A stretch of DNA of 64,000 bases, from assembly GCF_024679095.1 (NCBI RefSeq), contig NC_066522.1:7471114-7535113 (forward strand), written 5' to 3'. The stretch is from Eriocheir sinensis (taxonomy: Eukaryota > Arthropoda > Malacostraca > Decapoda > Varunidae). A program made the translations under genes and the position numbers. Shown in pieces: positions 1-10,500 of the stretch. The notes under the pieces are model-generated. The model was not told the DNA's origin and searched no databases. It saw only the letters and a list, made by a program, of their open reading frames with translations. Within the stretch, counting starts at the first letter, position 1. Every line of letters begins with the position of its first letter.

Positions 1-1115
1 TGTTTTCTTCCTTTTCCATTTCTATTGTTATTTTTTTCCTCCATCACATCTATCTTGCTTTCATTTTTGTCTTCATCGCTATACTCCTTATTTTCCCGTT
101 TTTTTCATTCTCTTGATCACCTTTTATATAGACCTATTTCACCGTTCATTATTCTCTTCACTATAAATCTCATTCTTTACTTTTTTTCCTTTTCCATTTC
201 TATTATTTTTGTTATTGCTTTCATTTTTGTCTTCATCGCTATACTCCTTATTTTTCCTTTTTTTTCATTCTCTTGATCACCTTTTAGACTCATTTAACCA
301 TCCATTATTCTCTTCACTATAAATCTCTTTCTTTATCGTTCTTCCTATTCTCTTTATCATTATCTCCATTTTCTGTTATTCTTCTCCTCATCACCTTTTA
401 TATTTATACCGCGTTTGTTATTCCCCTCATCACTTATATCATGCTTTACCGTTTCTGCTTCTCTCTATTCATTTTACCTCATCCTTAACCGCCTCTTATT
501 TATTCTCTTCATTACTTCTCATTCTTTACTGTTCTTGTTACCCTCTTCATAATTACATCTTTTTATTTTCTTCATCTCACTTTGCTTTGTCCCTTGTTAT
601 ACCGAGTTCACTTCCTTTTATATGTGTTTACTCAGCTGTTATTTTCCTATCATCACATCCTTCTCCCCCTTTCTTCTTCGTCTTTTTCTTCTTATTTCGT
701 CCTCCTCCTCTTCTTCTTTTTCCCCATCCTCCTCCTCCTCCCCCTCTTTTTCTTCGTCTTTTTCTTCTTCTTCTTTCTTCCTCCTCTTCTTCTTCTCCCC
801 ATCCTCCTCCTTCTTCTCCTTCTCCTTATTTTTGTTCTTGTTCCTTCTTCAGTCATCTCCTCGTGCTCGTCTCGTCCTCTTTATCGCACCTTGCTTTGCC
901 CCATGTCACCGATTTCACTTCCTTTTTATGTGTTTACTTCCGTTATTTTCCTATCATCATATCTCGCAGTTACCCGATGATGTCTTATATTCTCCATCGC
1001 ACCTTGCTTTGTCCCCTGTTATACCGATTTCACTTCCCTTTTTATGTGTTCGCCTATGTTACTTTCCCCATCATCACATCTCGCAGTTACCCGGTGATGT
1101 AATAAAGAGCGGGAA
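1..1115. repeat. Pyrimidine-rich degenerate tandem repeats
   Basis: The plus strand is almost entirely C and T. A block around 40-130 (cttcatcgctatactcctta, then a T-rich run and cattctcttgatcacc) recurs about 172 bp later at 212-290. A second unit of about 110 bp (caccttgctttgtccc ... tcgcagttacccg) occurs at about 586-665, 885-985 and 995-1100. Open frames here are Ser/Leu/Phe-rich translations of the repeat and I do not consider them genes. Confidence 0.75.
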
Positions 1116-1365
1116 TAATATTTGGGATTTGGAGCGCTCGGGGTAATGGAAAGCGAGACAGCACCAGCGACGGACCGAAACACACGCTCGCTCGCTCGCT
1201 GCCGCCTGACAAAAGAAAATGTGGAGCCCTGAGTACAGTTTTGGATTCCGCTTTTATATTCCGCCGAGTGCCACCTTAACTCCATTCTGACGTGATATTA
1301 AATTTTGGCCTTTGCAGAGTTGCCGCAGTGGCGTTCGTTTATGTAGCAGAGGAGGCACGCTAAAC
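1116..1365. other. Short unique spacer with (GCTC)n run
   Basis: This is more mixed sequence than its neighbours, with a short gctcgctcgctcgct run near 1187-1201. I see no gene, RNA or element in it. Confidence 0.5.
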
Positions 1366-1745
1366 AAAAACAGGCTTAACAAAGGACATAAAAGAACGCC
1401 CAGTAAACGATTGAAAGGAGAGACTAAACAAAATTGACAAAAAAAAACAAAAAAAACAGGCTTAACAAAGGATATAAAAGAACGCCCAGTAAACGATTGA
1501 AAGGAGAGACTAAACAAAAGAGGCTAAAATGATAAAAAAACAAAAACAGGCTTAACAAAGGACATAAAAGAACGCCCAGTAAACGATTGAAAGGAGAGAC
1601 TAAACAAAAGAGGCTAAAATGATAAAAAAAATACGTAATGATGTGGTGCTTCCGGTAAACGATTAAGGATAGACTAAGCAAAAAATATTAAACAAATGAT
1701 ATAAAAGAACACCCAGTAAACGATTGTAAGAAACAGACTGAACAG
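1366..1745. repeat. ~89-bp tandem array
   Basis: The motif aggcttaacaaagga followed by acataaaagaacgcccagta recurs at about 1370, 1458 and 1547, with a more diverged fourth copy near 1680-1735. Units are joined by A-rich stretches of variable length, which explains period drift. Confidence 0.85.
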
Positions 1746-2090
1746 AACAGACTAAACAAATGATATGTAAAAAAAAAAAAAAAACCGCTTTAAGATGGTG
1801 CTTCCAGTAAATTTCGGCCTTCGTAGAACTGTCGGAGTGGTTTTTATACGATTATGGGTAGAAAAAAAAAGAATCAGAACAAGCTAAACATAGGATATAA
1901 AAGAACGCTTGAATATTGTGCTCCCAGTAAAGAAAAATAATGACTCCTCCCCCCCCAAAAAAATAGGCCTTCGTAGAGCTGTCGGAGTGGTTTTTATACG
2001 ATTATGGATAGAAAAAAAAAAAGAAACAGAACAAGCTAAACATAGGATATAAAAGAACACTTGAATATTGTGCTCCCAGTAAAGAAAAAT
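1746..2090. repeat. ~150-bp duplicated unit, related to the preceding array
   Basis: The segment ggccttcgtagaactgtcgg occurs at 1816 and, with one change, at 1966. Both copies continue into an A-rich tract, a tataaaagaacgcttg-like motif and gtgctcccagtaaag. The shared ataaaagaac motif links this block to the 89-bp units to the left. Confidence 0.75.
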
Positions 2091-2261
2091 GATATGCCAA
2101 AACAATAACAACAACAGTAATCATAGCAAGTTTCAATTCCAATGGCGTTATGGTACTCTTGAAAAAAGTTTAAAGTCGGGGGAAGGAGGACATACAAAGG
2201 AAGGAAAGCTGTTTCAGACTTTACCAGTGAGAGGAAGGGATAAGAGCCGCGCATTATATAT

Positions 2262-2500
2262 CCTTACCCACACCCTCCCTGCCTGGCTATACCGTCACCC
2301 ATACCCTCCCTGCCTGGCTATACCGTCACCCACACCCTCCCTGCCTGGCTATACCGTCACCCACACCCTCCCTGCCTGGCTATACCGTCACCCACACCCT
2401 CCCTGCCTGGCTATACCGTCACCCATACCCTTCCTGCCTGGCTATACCGTCACCCGTACACTCCCTGCCTGGCTATACCTTCACCCATATCCTCCCTGGC
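2262..2500. repeat. 31-bp minisatellite, ~7.5 copies
   Basis: The unit ccctgcctggctataccgtc plus acccacaccct repeats head to tail with few changes. Because 31 is not a multiple of three, every frame is read in turn and a long open frame arises on the plus strand by chance. The 170 bp to the left (2091-2261) is unique sequence in which I see nothing. Confidence 0.93.
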
Positions 2501-2644
2501 TCGTTCACCGGCTGTCGATACGGGAGTGGCAGCTCAAGGCAGCCTACGTGTAAAAGGCGCGCCGGGAAAGGATTGGAAGTGTGGGATTGTCGATGTGTCC
2601 CGATACGCTGCTGCTATTGGTGTTCACGAATCTGTACGATATCC

Positions 2645-3060
2645 AATTTTTTTTTTCTCCTGTTGATCCTCCTCCTTTTTCTTCTCTTTCTCCTCCTCCT
2701 CCTACGCCTTTTCCTCTTTTTCTTTTTTTTTCTTTTTCTTTTTCTTCTTCTTTTTCTTCTTCTTCTTTCTTCTTCCTCCACCTCCTCCTCCTCCTCCTCC
2801 TCCTCCTCCTCCTCCTCTTCTTCTTCTTCTTCTTCTTCTTCTTCTTCTTCCTCCTCCTCCTCCTCCTCCTCCTCCTCTTCTTCTTCTTCTTCTTCTTCTT
2901 CTTCTTCTTCTTCTTCTTTTCTTCCTCCTCCTCCTCCTCCTCCTCCTCGTTTTCGTTCCTGTTCCTTCATTCAACTCCCGCATTTAGCCCTCGTGCTCGT
3001 CTCGTCCTCTTCCTTGCCCTCATCCTCGGTATCTTCCTCCTCTTCCTCTTCCTTCAGAGT
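2645..3060. repeat. (CTT)n/(CTC)n compound microsatellite
   Basis: Long alternating blocks of CTC and CTT repeats lie at about 2690-2950. They translate as poly-Ser, poly-Leu or poly-Phe on the plus strand and poly-Glu, poly-Arg or Lys on the minus strand. A mixed pyrimidine tail with a gtgctcgtctcgtcctctt motif, also seen near 860, runs to 3060. Confidence 0.95.
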
Positions 3061-3560
3061 ACCTCTAAACGCCTCTATACGGTAACGCTCGCTGCACACA
3101 GATGGGACAAACCAGGACACGGGAGCCCCTAAAAGTCTTCGGCCCCGCACACACAAACGAGGGAGGCGACGTGAGTTGTTGCCATCGGCGTCCACAACCC
3201 TTGCCTCGAAGTACTTCTAAAAGCCTTTACGGGAACCCTCGCCCACTGCACACACAGATCCGGGACAGACCAGGACACGGAGCTCTTAGTCATACTCTTA
3301 AACATTTAGGCGCCCAAGCACACACATATTTGACAAGGCTTTCGTAGGAGTTTTGAGCATTTACAGATGTAGTTTTATGGCCCTGGTGGTAGTTTGACTC
3401 TACTTCTATACTAGCCTAACCTAAAAGAATCACTCATTAGAACCCGATTTATATCCTTTTCGGCCTTTGGGATTAGGTGATGTGAGAGGCCGAAGCGCTT
3501 GAAACTACCGACCTAAAGTTTTCAGCCCCGCTTACACCAACGAGGGAGGCGACGCAAGTT
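3057..3560. repeat. ~154-bp tandem duplication interrupted by a MITE
   Basis: Copy 1 starts at agtacctctaaacgcctcta (3057) and runs through gggacaaaccaggacacggg to cttcggccccgcacacac and gagggaggcgacg. Copy 2 starts at 3211, reaches caggacacggagctctta, is interrupted at 3289-3513, and resumes with aaagttttcagccccgc and gagggaggcgacg. The interruption is the element described next. Confidence 0.8.
3289..3513 (+). mobile_element. ~226-bp TA-flanked MITE, copy 1
   Basis: This is a non-coding element with imperfect terminal inverted repeats (gtcatactcttaaacattt on the left; the right end reads ggtcggtagtttcaagcg on the opposite strand). The interior has the family landmarks tttgacaaggctttcgtagg, gtagttttatggccctgg and cactcattagaacccga. 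It is flanked by TA on both sides. Removing it and one TA restores the interrupted duplicate. Length and TA target fit a Tc1/mariner-type non-autonomous element (inference). Confidence 0.8.
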
Positions 3561-3768
3561 TGGAGGAGGCGACGCCGCGGCCTGAGTTGTAATGTTGTAC
3601 TGGTGGCGTCGGCGGGAGGGGGAGGGAGAAAGGGGCGAGGCGGAGGCGATTACTGATGCGGGCTGAGTAAGGGGAGGCCGAGGGGAGGCGGAGGCGAGGC
3701 TACGAGGCTGTCTGTCCGTCCTGAGGCGAGGGGAGGATGCTGGAGGCTGGATGCTCTTACGGTTCTGA
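3561..3768. other. G-rich unique segment
   Basis: This stretch is dominated by short gaggcgaggggagg-like motifs. No gene or element is recognised. Confidence 0.4.
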
Positions 3769-4195
3769 GGTCGGTATATACTCTCAGACGCTTCCGCCTA
3801 ACATCAGCTATTTCCAAAGGCCGATAAGGAGATCAGTCGGGTTGTCATGAGTCTGTTTTTACGTTGATGATACAGAAGAAGCGTCACATGTGGGTCATAT
3901 TATAAGACATTTCGCCGCCCAAGAACACATATTTGACAAGGCTTTCGTAGGAGTTGTGGGCATTTCCAGGGGTAGTTTTATGACCCTGGTGGTAGTGTGA
4001 CCCTTCCTCTGTACCGTGAACCTGAAGGAACACTCATGAGAACTCAACTGATCCCCTCTTTGAGCTTTAGGAATAGTTGGTGTGAGGAGAGAAAGTGTCT
4101 TATAATACCAATCTGCAGTACCACCGGGGTCATAAAACTACCCGTGGAAATGCCCCAAGCACCTACGAAAGCCTTGTCAAATGTGTGTGCTTGGT
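3769..4195 (-). mobile_element. MITE copy 2, minus orientation, split by another copy
   Basis: The left part (3769-about 3889) reads in the minus orientation of the family: a degenerate terminal repeat ggtcggtatatactct, then catcagctatttccaaagg and cagtcgggttgtcatgagt. The right part (about 4119-4195) continues the same copy: taccaccggggtcataaaac, acctacgaaagccttgtcaa. The distal terminal repeat is not recognisable beyond 4195. The gap is filled by the plus-orientation copy at 3891-4118. Confidence 0.75.
3891..4118 (+). mobile_element. MITE copy 3, nested inside copy 2
   Basis: This is a well-conserved, near full-length copy of the ~226-bp family. The left end is gggtcatattataagaca and the right end is agtgtcttataatacc, which form inverted repeats. 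Interior landmarks are all present (tttgacaaggctttcgtagg, gtagttttatgaccctgg, cactcatgagaactcaac). It interrupts the opposite-strand copy at the position corresponding to aaactaccacc in intact copies. The right flank is TA and the left flank is TG, so the target duplication has probably mutated on one side; the exact right boundary is uncertain by about 5 bp. Confidence 0.8.
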
Positions 4196-4375
4196 CCTGA
4201 GTGCCCCTGAGATGCTGCCGCAGTGCTCTTTGGCTGCCCCGGGGTGCTGATACTTGGGAGGCTCCGGGTCGTGGTTTATATGTGTGCTGAATAGTCGCGC
4301 TGTGTTGAGAAAGTGCAGTTTTGAAAGTTGTGAAGTATACGATATCCATGTTCTTATTGCTGGTGATCCTTCTCT
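4196..4375. other. Unique spacer
   Basis: Mixed-composition sequence without recognisable coding or element structure. Confidence 0.4.
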
Positions 4376-4890
4376 CTGTTCTTTCTCCTCCTCCTCCTCC
4401 TTCTCCAACTCCTGCTCCTAGTTTTCGTCTTCGTCCTTTTTCCCTCCCCTTTCTCCATTTCCTTCGTGTTCTCCTTATCCTTCTTTTCCCTGTCTTTGTT
4501 CTCCTTCTCTTGCTTCTTTTCCTTTTCTCCTTATGTTTGTCCTTCTTTCCTCCTCCCCCCTCCTCCTTTTCCATTTAGTTCTCCTCCTCCTTCTTTTCCT
4601 CGTCCTCGTTCTACTCCTCTTCCTGCTCCTTTTCTATTTCTTCTCCTCCTCCTCGTTTTCATATTTGTTCCCTCCTCCCTCTCCTCCCCTTGTCCATTTA
4701 GTCCTCGTTCTCCTCCTCAACCTCCTTGTTCTCATCTTCCTCCTCCTCCTCCTGCACAGCCATTATTCTCCGTTCTCCTGCTCCTTCTCCTTGTTCCTCG
4801 TCCTCGTCTTCGTCATTCTCCTCTTCCTCCTCCTCCTTCTCCTCCTCCTCCTCCTCCTTATCCTTATCATCATCGTCATCGTTATCGCCG
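4376..4890. repeat. CTC/CTT-rich pyrimidine tract
   Basis: Imperfect CTC, CTT and TCC triplets run for about 500 bp, ending in a short catcatcgtcatcg stretch near 4865-4885. Open frames across it are repeat translations. Confidence 0.85.
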
Positions 4891-5015
4891 TGCTGGTCGT
4901 GGCGGGACGTGAGGGCGCTGTGTCGTGTTGCACCAGGCGGCGTGAGTCATCGATGGAGGGGGCGAGCAGCGGCGGGCGGGGCCATTATGCCTTCATTGTG
5001 ACGGGCCGAGGGGGG

Positions 5016-5077
<62 letters not shown>
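4891..5077. repeat. GC-rich spacer followed by (GA)n
   Basis: A 120-bp GC-rich segment (cgtgctggtcgtggcggg ... gggcgagcagcggcgggc) leads into an uninterrupted GA tract at about 5019-5077. No coding signal was recognised in the GC-rich part. Confidence 0.7.
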
Positions 5078-5079
<2 letters not shown>

Positions 5080-6050
5080 CAAAAGTTGTAGATATATAGG
5101 AAACAAGAAAGGAGAAAAGGGAAAAAAATAAAGATAGATGAGATAAATAGATAGAAATACAGATAGATAGGTAAGAATTAAAGGAAACAGGAACGGAAAA
5201 AATAAAAGAAAGAAAGATAATGAAATGAGAGATAGATAGATAGATAGTCATGAATAAAAGGAAATAGCAAAGGAGAAAAGGGAAGAAAACAGAAAGATAA
5301 AAATACGAGATGAAAGAATGAGACATAAGTATCAGAAAACAACAAAGAAAAATATGAAAAGAAACAAAAAGATAGAAAAATGAGAGAAAATAGTATTAGA
5401 TAAAAACAGCAAAGTAAAAGAAAAAAGATACAGAAAGACAAAGATATGAAAGAGAAGAGCCCCAAAAACCTATATGAAGTAAGGAAACAGCAAAAGAAAA
5501 GGAAGAAAGGAAAGGATACAGGAGATGAAGAAATGAAAGAGTAAAAACGAAATAACGAGTAAGAAAGAAGGAAAGAAAGGAAGGAAGAAAGATAGAATAC
5601 GTAAGAAAGTAAGAAAGATTAAGAAAGAAGGAGTAAGAAAGAAAGAAAGAAAGGAAGGAAGAAAGATAGAATAAGTAAGAAAGAAAGAAAGGAAGAAAGA
5701 AAGAGTAAGAAAGAAAGAAAAAGAGGAAGGAAGAAAGATAGAATAAGTAAGAAAGAAAGTAAGAAAGAAAAAGTAAGAAAGAAAGAAAGGAAGGAAGAAA
5801 GATAGAATAAGTAAGAAAGAAAGAAAGGAAGAAAGAAAGAGTAAGAAAGAAAGAAAGAGAGGAAGGAAGAAAGATAGAATAAGTAAGAAAGAAAGAGTAA
5901 GAAAGGAAAGAAGAAAGATAGAATAAATAAGAGCGAAAGAAAGGAAGAAAAAAAAAGAGTAAGGATGAAAGAAAGAAAGATAGAATGAGTAAGAAAGAAA
6001 GAAAGAAAATAAGAAAGAAAATAAGAAAGAAAGTAAAAAAGAGTGAGAGA
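5078..6050. repeat. Purine-rich GATA/GAAA/GGAA array
   Basis: From 5078 to 5560 the sequence has short GATA and AGAAA motifs. From about 5560 to 6030 it becomes a regular array whose unit contains gaaggaagaaagatagaata followed by agtaagaaagaaag, about 60-70 bp long with variable numbers of GAAA. The opposite strand yields long Ser/Leu/Phe frames that are not genes. Confidence 0.85.
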
Positions 6051-6149
6051 TTACGTATGGAAGGAGGAGGAAGGAAGAAAGCAAAAAGGAAAAAAAAAAT
6101 AAGCAGTGAAAGATTACGCATGGAAGAAGGAGGAGAAGGAAATGGGAGG

Positions 6150-6395
6150 ACGATAGAAACAGCCAGCCAAGCTTTCCTCCGAGCCAGCTTTCCCGGGTGT
6201 GGGCGGCGGAGCGAGGGAGTGTGCCAGCCAACCAGCCGGCCATCCCGCCTCCTCGCGCCTCCACTCAGACCCAGATGCCGCACACGCTGGACAATGGACA
6301 GCACGATCCACCACAGCCGCTCGTGCCCACTTATCTCACTTTGCTGTTATTTCCAGTGCGTGTGTATGGACTAGGCGAGGGAGACAAGCAGAGTG
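6150..6395. other. GC-rich low-repeat island
   Basis: About 200 bp of mixed GC-rich sequence sits between purine arrays. A plus-strand polypyrimidine-AG (tttgctgttatttccag) lies near 6342-6357. Several frames are open but none matches a family I recognise. I cannot decide between an unrecognised exon and unique intronic sequence. Confidence 0.3.
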
Positions 6396-7130
6396 GGATG
6401 CAAGGAGACTGGGAAGGTAGACAGGGAGACAGGGAGCCAGACAGAGACAGGAAAGCAAGCGGGTAGGGATAGAGACAGGGAGGTCGAAAGGTAGGTAGAG
6501 TAGATAGGAAGCAAAGACAGACAGGGAAGGGCAGACAGAGACAGGGGGTAGAAAGGTAGGAGAGAGGCAGATGGAGGAGGTAGGGAGAAAGCAGAGACAG
6601 GGAAGTAGACAGGGAGATAGGAGGCAGACAGGGAAGCAAGGGATAGAGACAGGGAGATAGGGAGGCAAAGACAGAGACAGGAAAGCAAGCGGGCAGGGAT
6701 AGAGACAGGGAGGTAGAAAGGTAGGTAGAGAGGCAGATAGGTAGGAAGAAAGGGTGGTAGAGAGACAGGGAAGTAGATAGACAGGGAGATAGGGAGGCAG
6801 ACAGAGACAGGAAAGCAAGCGGGCAGGGATAGAGACAGGGAGGTAGAAAGGTAGGTAGAGAGGCAGATAGGTAGGGAGAAAGGGTGATAGAGAGAGAAGG
6901 CAGGCAGATAGGGAGGCATGCAAGCAGATAGGAAGGCAGTAGATAAGGAGGTCAGGAGGTAGGGAGACTAAGGCAAGCAAGCAGTCAGGGAGGCAGAGTA
7001 GGCAAGGCAAGTAGGTAGGGAGGCAAGGATGTAGGGAGACAGGGTGGTAGGGAGGCAGAGAGACAGGGAGAAAGGCAAGTAGGTAGGGTGGCAAGGATGT
7101 AGGGAGACAGGGTGGTAGGGAGGCAAGCAG
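6396..7130. repeat. Degenerate ggtagggaggcagacaggga array
   Basis: Short units built from gacagggag, ggtaggtag and aggcaaagacagagacagg form a higher-order repeat. The run caggaaagcaagcgggcagg with gatagagacagggaggtag recurs at about 6448, 6678 and 6808. The minus-strand Pro/Leu/Cys-rich open frames are translations of the array. Confidence 0.85.
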
Positions 7131-7349
7131 TGAAGGTGACTCAGAACCCATAAATTGGTCAACCGCTCAAGTTCGCCACGATAAATCTGTGAAGCCGTGA
7201 AGCGCAGAGGCCGTCCCCCAATCAGCCGATGAAGCAGGGAGGGAGGGAGCCGAGGGAGGGAGCAGCCGAGGGGACAGAGAACATGGAAAACCTCATACAT
7301 GGAACCCACGAAATAGTGAGCGCCTTGAGGACGGGTCGGCAACTCTTTT
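7131..7349. other. Unique spacer
   Basis: Mixed sequence including a short gagggagggagccgaggg run. No feature supported. Confidence 0.4.
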
Positions 7350-7645
7350 AGGACATTCGCGCGGCTCCCAACTTCATAGACAATTGTTTACGTCTTCAAA
7401 TCGAGGACATCAAACACCACATCAGGACATTCGTGCGGCTTCCAACTTTATAGATAATTGTTTACGTCTTCAAATCAAGGACATCAAACACCACATCAGG
7501 ACATTCGCGCGGCTCCCAACTTCATAGATAATTGTTTACGTCTTCAAATCGAGGACATCAAACACCACATCAGGACATTCGCGCGGCTCCCAACTTCATA
7601 GATAATTGCTTACGTCTTCAAATCGAGGACATCAAACACCACAAC
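7350..7645. repeat. 74-bp tandem array, 4 copies
   Basis: Units start with aggacattcgcgcggctccc at 7350, 7424, 7498 and 7572, exactly 74 bp apart. Each contains attgtttacgtcttcaaatc and gacatcaaacaccac. Copies differ at only a few positions, implying recent amplification. Confidence 0.96.
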
Positions 7646-7985
7646 ACTATTCAAGGCAACATTATAAAGGCAACATAAGATTACTTTACACTTCGGACCC
7701 GCGGAACAGTGGGCGCCTAGAGCATGTGGAGGGCAACATGCAGCTCTCAGGGTGTTTTTTTTTTTTTTTTTTTTTACAGCAGAGGAGCCAGTTCAAGGGC
7801 ACAAAAAAGGTAACAAACGTGAAAAAAAAGCCCGCTACTCACTGCTCCTATAAAGAGTTAGAGGAGTGGCCGAAAGATAGGTCCATTTCGGCTCCCAAAC
7901 CTTCATAGATAATTATTTACCTCTTCAAAGCGAGGCATCACACACCACAACACTATTCAAGGCAACATTATCAAGGGAATATTAG
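7646..7985. repeat. Partial duplication of the 74-bp unit and its flank
   Basis: The end of the fourth 74-bp unit plus its right flank (aacactattcaaggcaacat) reappears at about 7892-7975 with several changes. The two copies are separated by about 110 bp of unique sequence and a dispersed repeat. Confidence 0.75.
7755..7895 (+). mobile_element. Dispersed repeat C, plus copy
   Basis: A poly-T run leads into acagcagaggagccagttca, agggcacaaaaaaggt, an A-rich stretch, gcccgctactcactgctcc and gaggagtggccgaaagatag. The same ordered motifs occur at 13615-13755, 18451-18560, 19285-19360, 28686-28740, 48771-48850 and 62797-62900 in either orientation. The class is unknown; the homopolymer end is compatible with a retroposed element (inference). 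Confidence 0.75.
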
Positions 7986-8760
7986 TTTATTTTATTTTTG
8001 GAAAGCTCATGAGGGATCAAAGGAGTGAAACTCGTATATGTGGTTTTGCTGTAAATATTAACATATTTCTGTGTTTTTTGTTTTTTGAGTAAATTTTTTT
8101 TCATTGCGGCTGATTTTTTTTTTTTTTGTGAATCATAAAAAGAACGGCTTCCCTACACGGGCTCAAGTTTATTTTTCACCTTTTTCTTTCCATTTTTTTC
8201 ATTTATATTTTTATCAAATTTTCGTATTGGGTTCAGCGATTGTTTTTCTGTGAACCATAAGGAAAATGTCTCCTGTAGCGTTATGAGTCGCCGGAGGGAG
8301 TCAGAGTAAATAAAGGGAACACAGTGGAGGAGCAAGTCAGGAAAACGATTTAACGGATGAACGGCAGAAGTAATGAAGCTGCGAGCCGTGGAACTATTGT
8401 TAACGAGCGAGAAATTGAGTGTAACTAACAGCTCGAGAGACAGGCAGCAGGGGAACGTCTAATGGTAGCAACGGTTGGGTTCTTGAGGGACACATGTGAC
8501 AGACCTTCGACTTCATTGCGGGATTACTTGTGTCCTCGTTTCAGAAGCAGCTTTAGAACCTTCGCCTTTCCTTTCTTTAATCTTCATTCTTGCGTTTCTC
8601 ATTGTTGTCAGGAAAACGATTTAACGGATGAACGGCAGAACTAATGAAGCTGCGAACCGTGGAATCATTGTTAACTAGCGAGAAATTGCGTGAAACTAAC
8701 AGCGCAAGAGACCAGTAGAACGTCTGATGGTAGGAACTGTTGAGTCATCGAGTAATGGGG
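7986..8760. repeat. AT-rich spacer with a ~95-bp direct duplication
   Basis: A segment beginning gtcaggaaaacgatttaacg and ending gagaaattgagtgtaactaa at 8334-8431 is repeated at about 8608-8703 with few changes. The rest (7986-8330) is AT-rich unique sequence with T-runs. Confidence 0.75.
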
Positions 8761-8920
8761 TAGGCAGGCAGATAGGAAGGCAGGTAGGTAAGGAGGTCAG
8801 GAGGTAGGGAGACTAAGGCAAGCAAGCAGTCAGGGAGGCAGAGAGACAGGGAGAAAGGCAAGTAGGTAGGGTGGCAAGGATGTAGGGAGACAGGGTGGTA
8901 GACAGGCAGGCAGACAAACC
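8761..8920. repeat. Dispersed copy of the 6.4-7.1 kb array
   Basis: The run taaggaggtcaggaggtagg ... aggcaagcaagcagtcaggg matches about 6945-6990, and the following gggtggcaaggatgtaggg matches about 7086-7104. It is inserted between two fragments that both begin with accttcgacttcat (8504 and 8920). Confidence 0.75.
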
Positions 8921-8961
8921 TTCGACTTCATTTCGGTGGTTTTAGAAGCACCTTACCACCT

Positions 8962-9770
8962 TTGCCTGTCCCTTCTTTTCTTATCTTCAATTTTGCATTC
9001 CCCATTTTCTCTCTCTGCATCGTTTCTCCACTTTTTTCCCCCTCTACATTCTTGCGTTCCCCATTTTCTCTCTGCATCTCTTCTTCACTGGTTTTCATCT
9101 ACATTCTTGCGTCCCACATTTTCTCTCCTCTGCATCCTTTCTCCACCCCTTTCCTTTTTCCCTGTTCACGCTTCGCTCACCCTTTTTCATCTTCCCTCTA
9201 CACAGTTTCCTTTCATTCCTCTTTCTTCTTCACCCTTTCTCTCCCCTCAACACCCATGCCTCACCCTTTTCTATCACCCCTCTATACAATTTCCTTTCAT
9301 TCCTCTTCTTCACCCTTTCTCTCCCCTCAACACCCATGCCTCACCCTTTTCTATCACCCCTCTATACAATTTCCTTTCATTCCTCTTTCTTCTACACCCT
9401 TTTCTCCCTTTTACACCCTTGCCCAACCTTTTTCTCTCCCCTCTACACAATTTCCTTTCATTTCTCTTTTTTCTATACCCTTTTTCTCTCCCATACACTC
9501 TTCCTTCACCCTTTTCTCTCCTCCACACTCTTGCCAAACCCTTTTTCCATACTCTTGCTCCACCCTGTTTCTCTCCCTTACACTCTTCCTTCACCCTTTT
9601 CTCTCCTCCACACTTTTGCCTCACTCTTTTTCTCCTCTCCATACTCTTGCTCCACCCTGTTTCTCTCCTTCACACTCTTCCTTCATCCTTTTCTCTCCTC
9701 CACACTCTTGCCAAACCCCTTCTTCTCTTCTTCAAGCCCTCGCCTCTCTCATTCACACTTTCAACATTGA
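8962..9770. repeat. Pyrimidine-rich ~63-bp degenerate array
   Basis: Variants of caccctttctctcccctc followed by acacccatgcctcaccct and acaatttcctttcattcctc repeat through this block. Near-identical pairs lie at about 9227-9305 and 9308-9385. The Ser/Leu/Phe/Pro-rich open frames are repeat translations. Confidence 0.8.

Positions 9771-10500
<730 letters not shown>

Noticed and set aside
2614..2983. Minus-strand frames rich in Glu, Arg and Gly resembling acidic or basic low-complexity proteins
   Set aside because: They are direct translations of (GAG)n/(GAA)n; all frames are open and no non-repeat coding sequence adjoins them.
6114..6374. Possible exon in the GC-rich island
   Set aside because: Several frames on both strands are open over about 200 bp, no family is recognised, and acceptor and donor signals do not agree on one strand.
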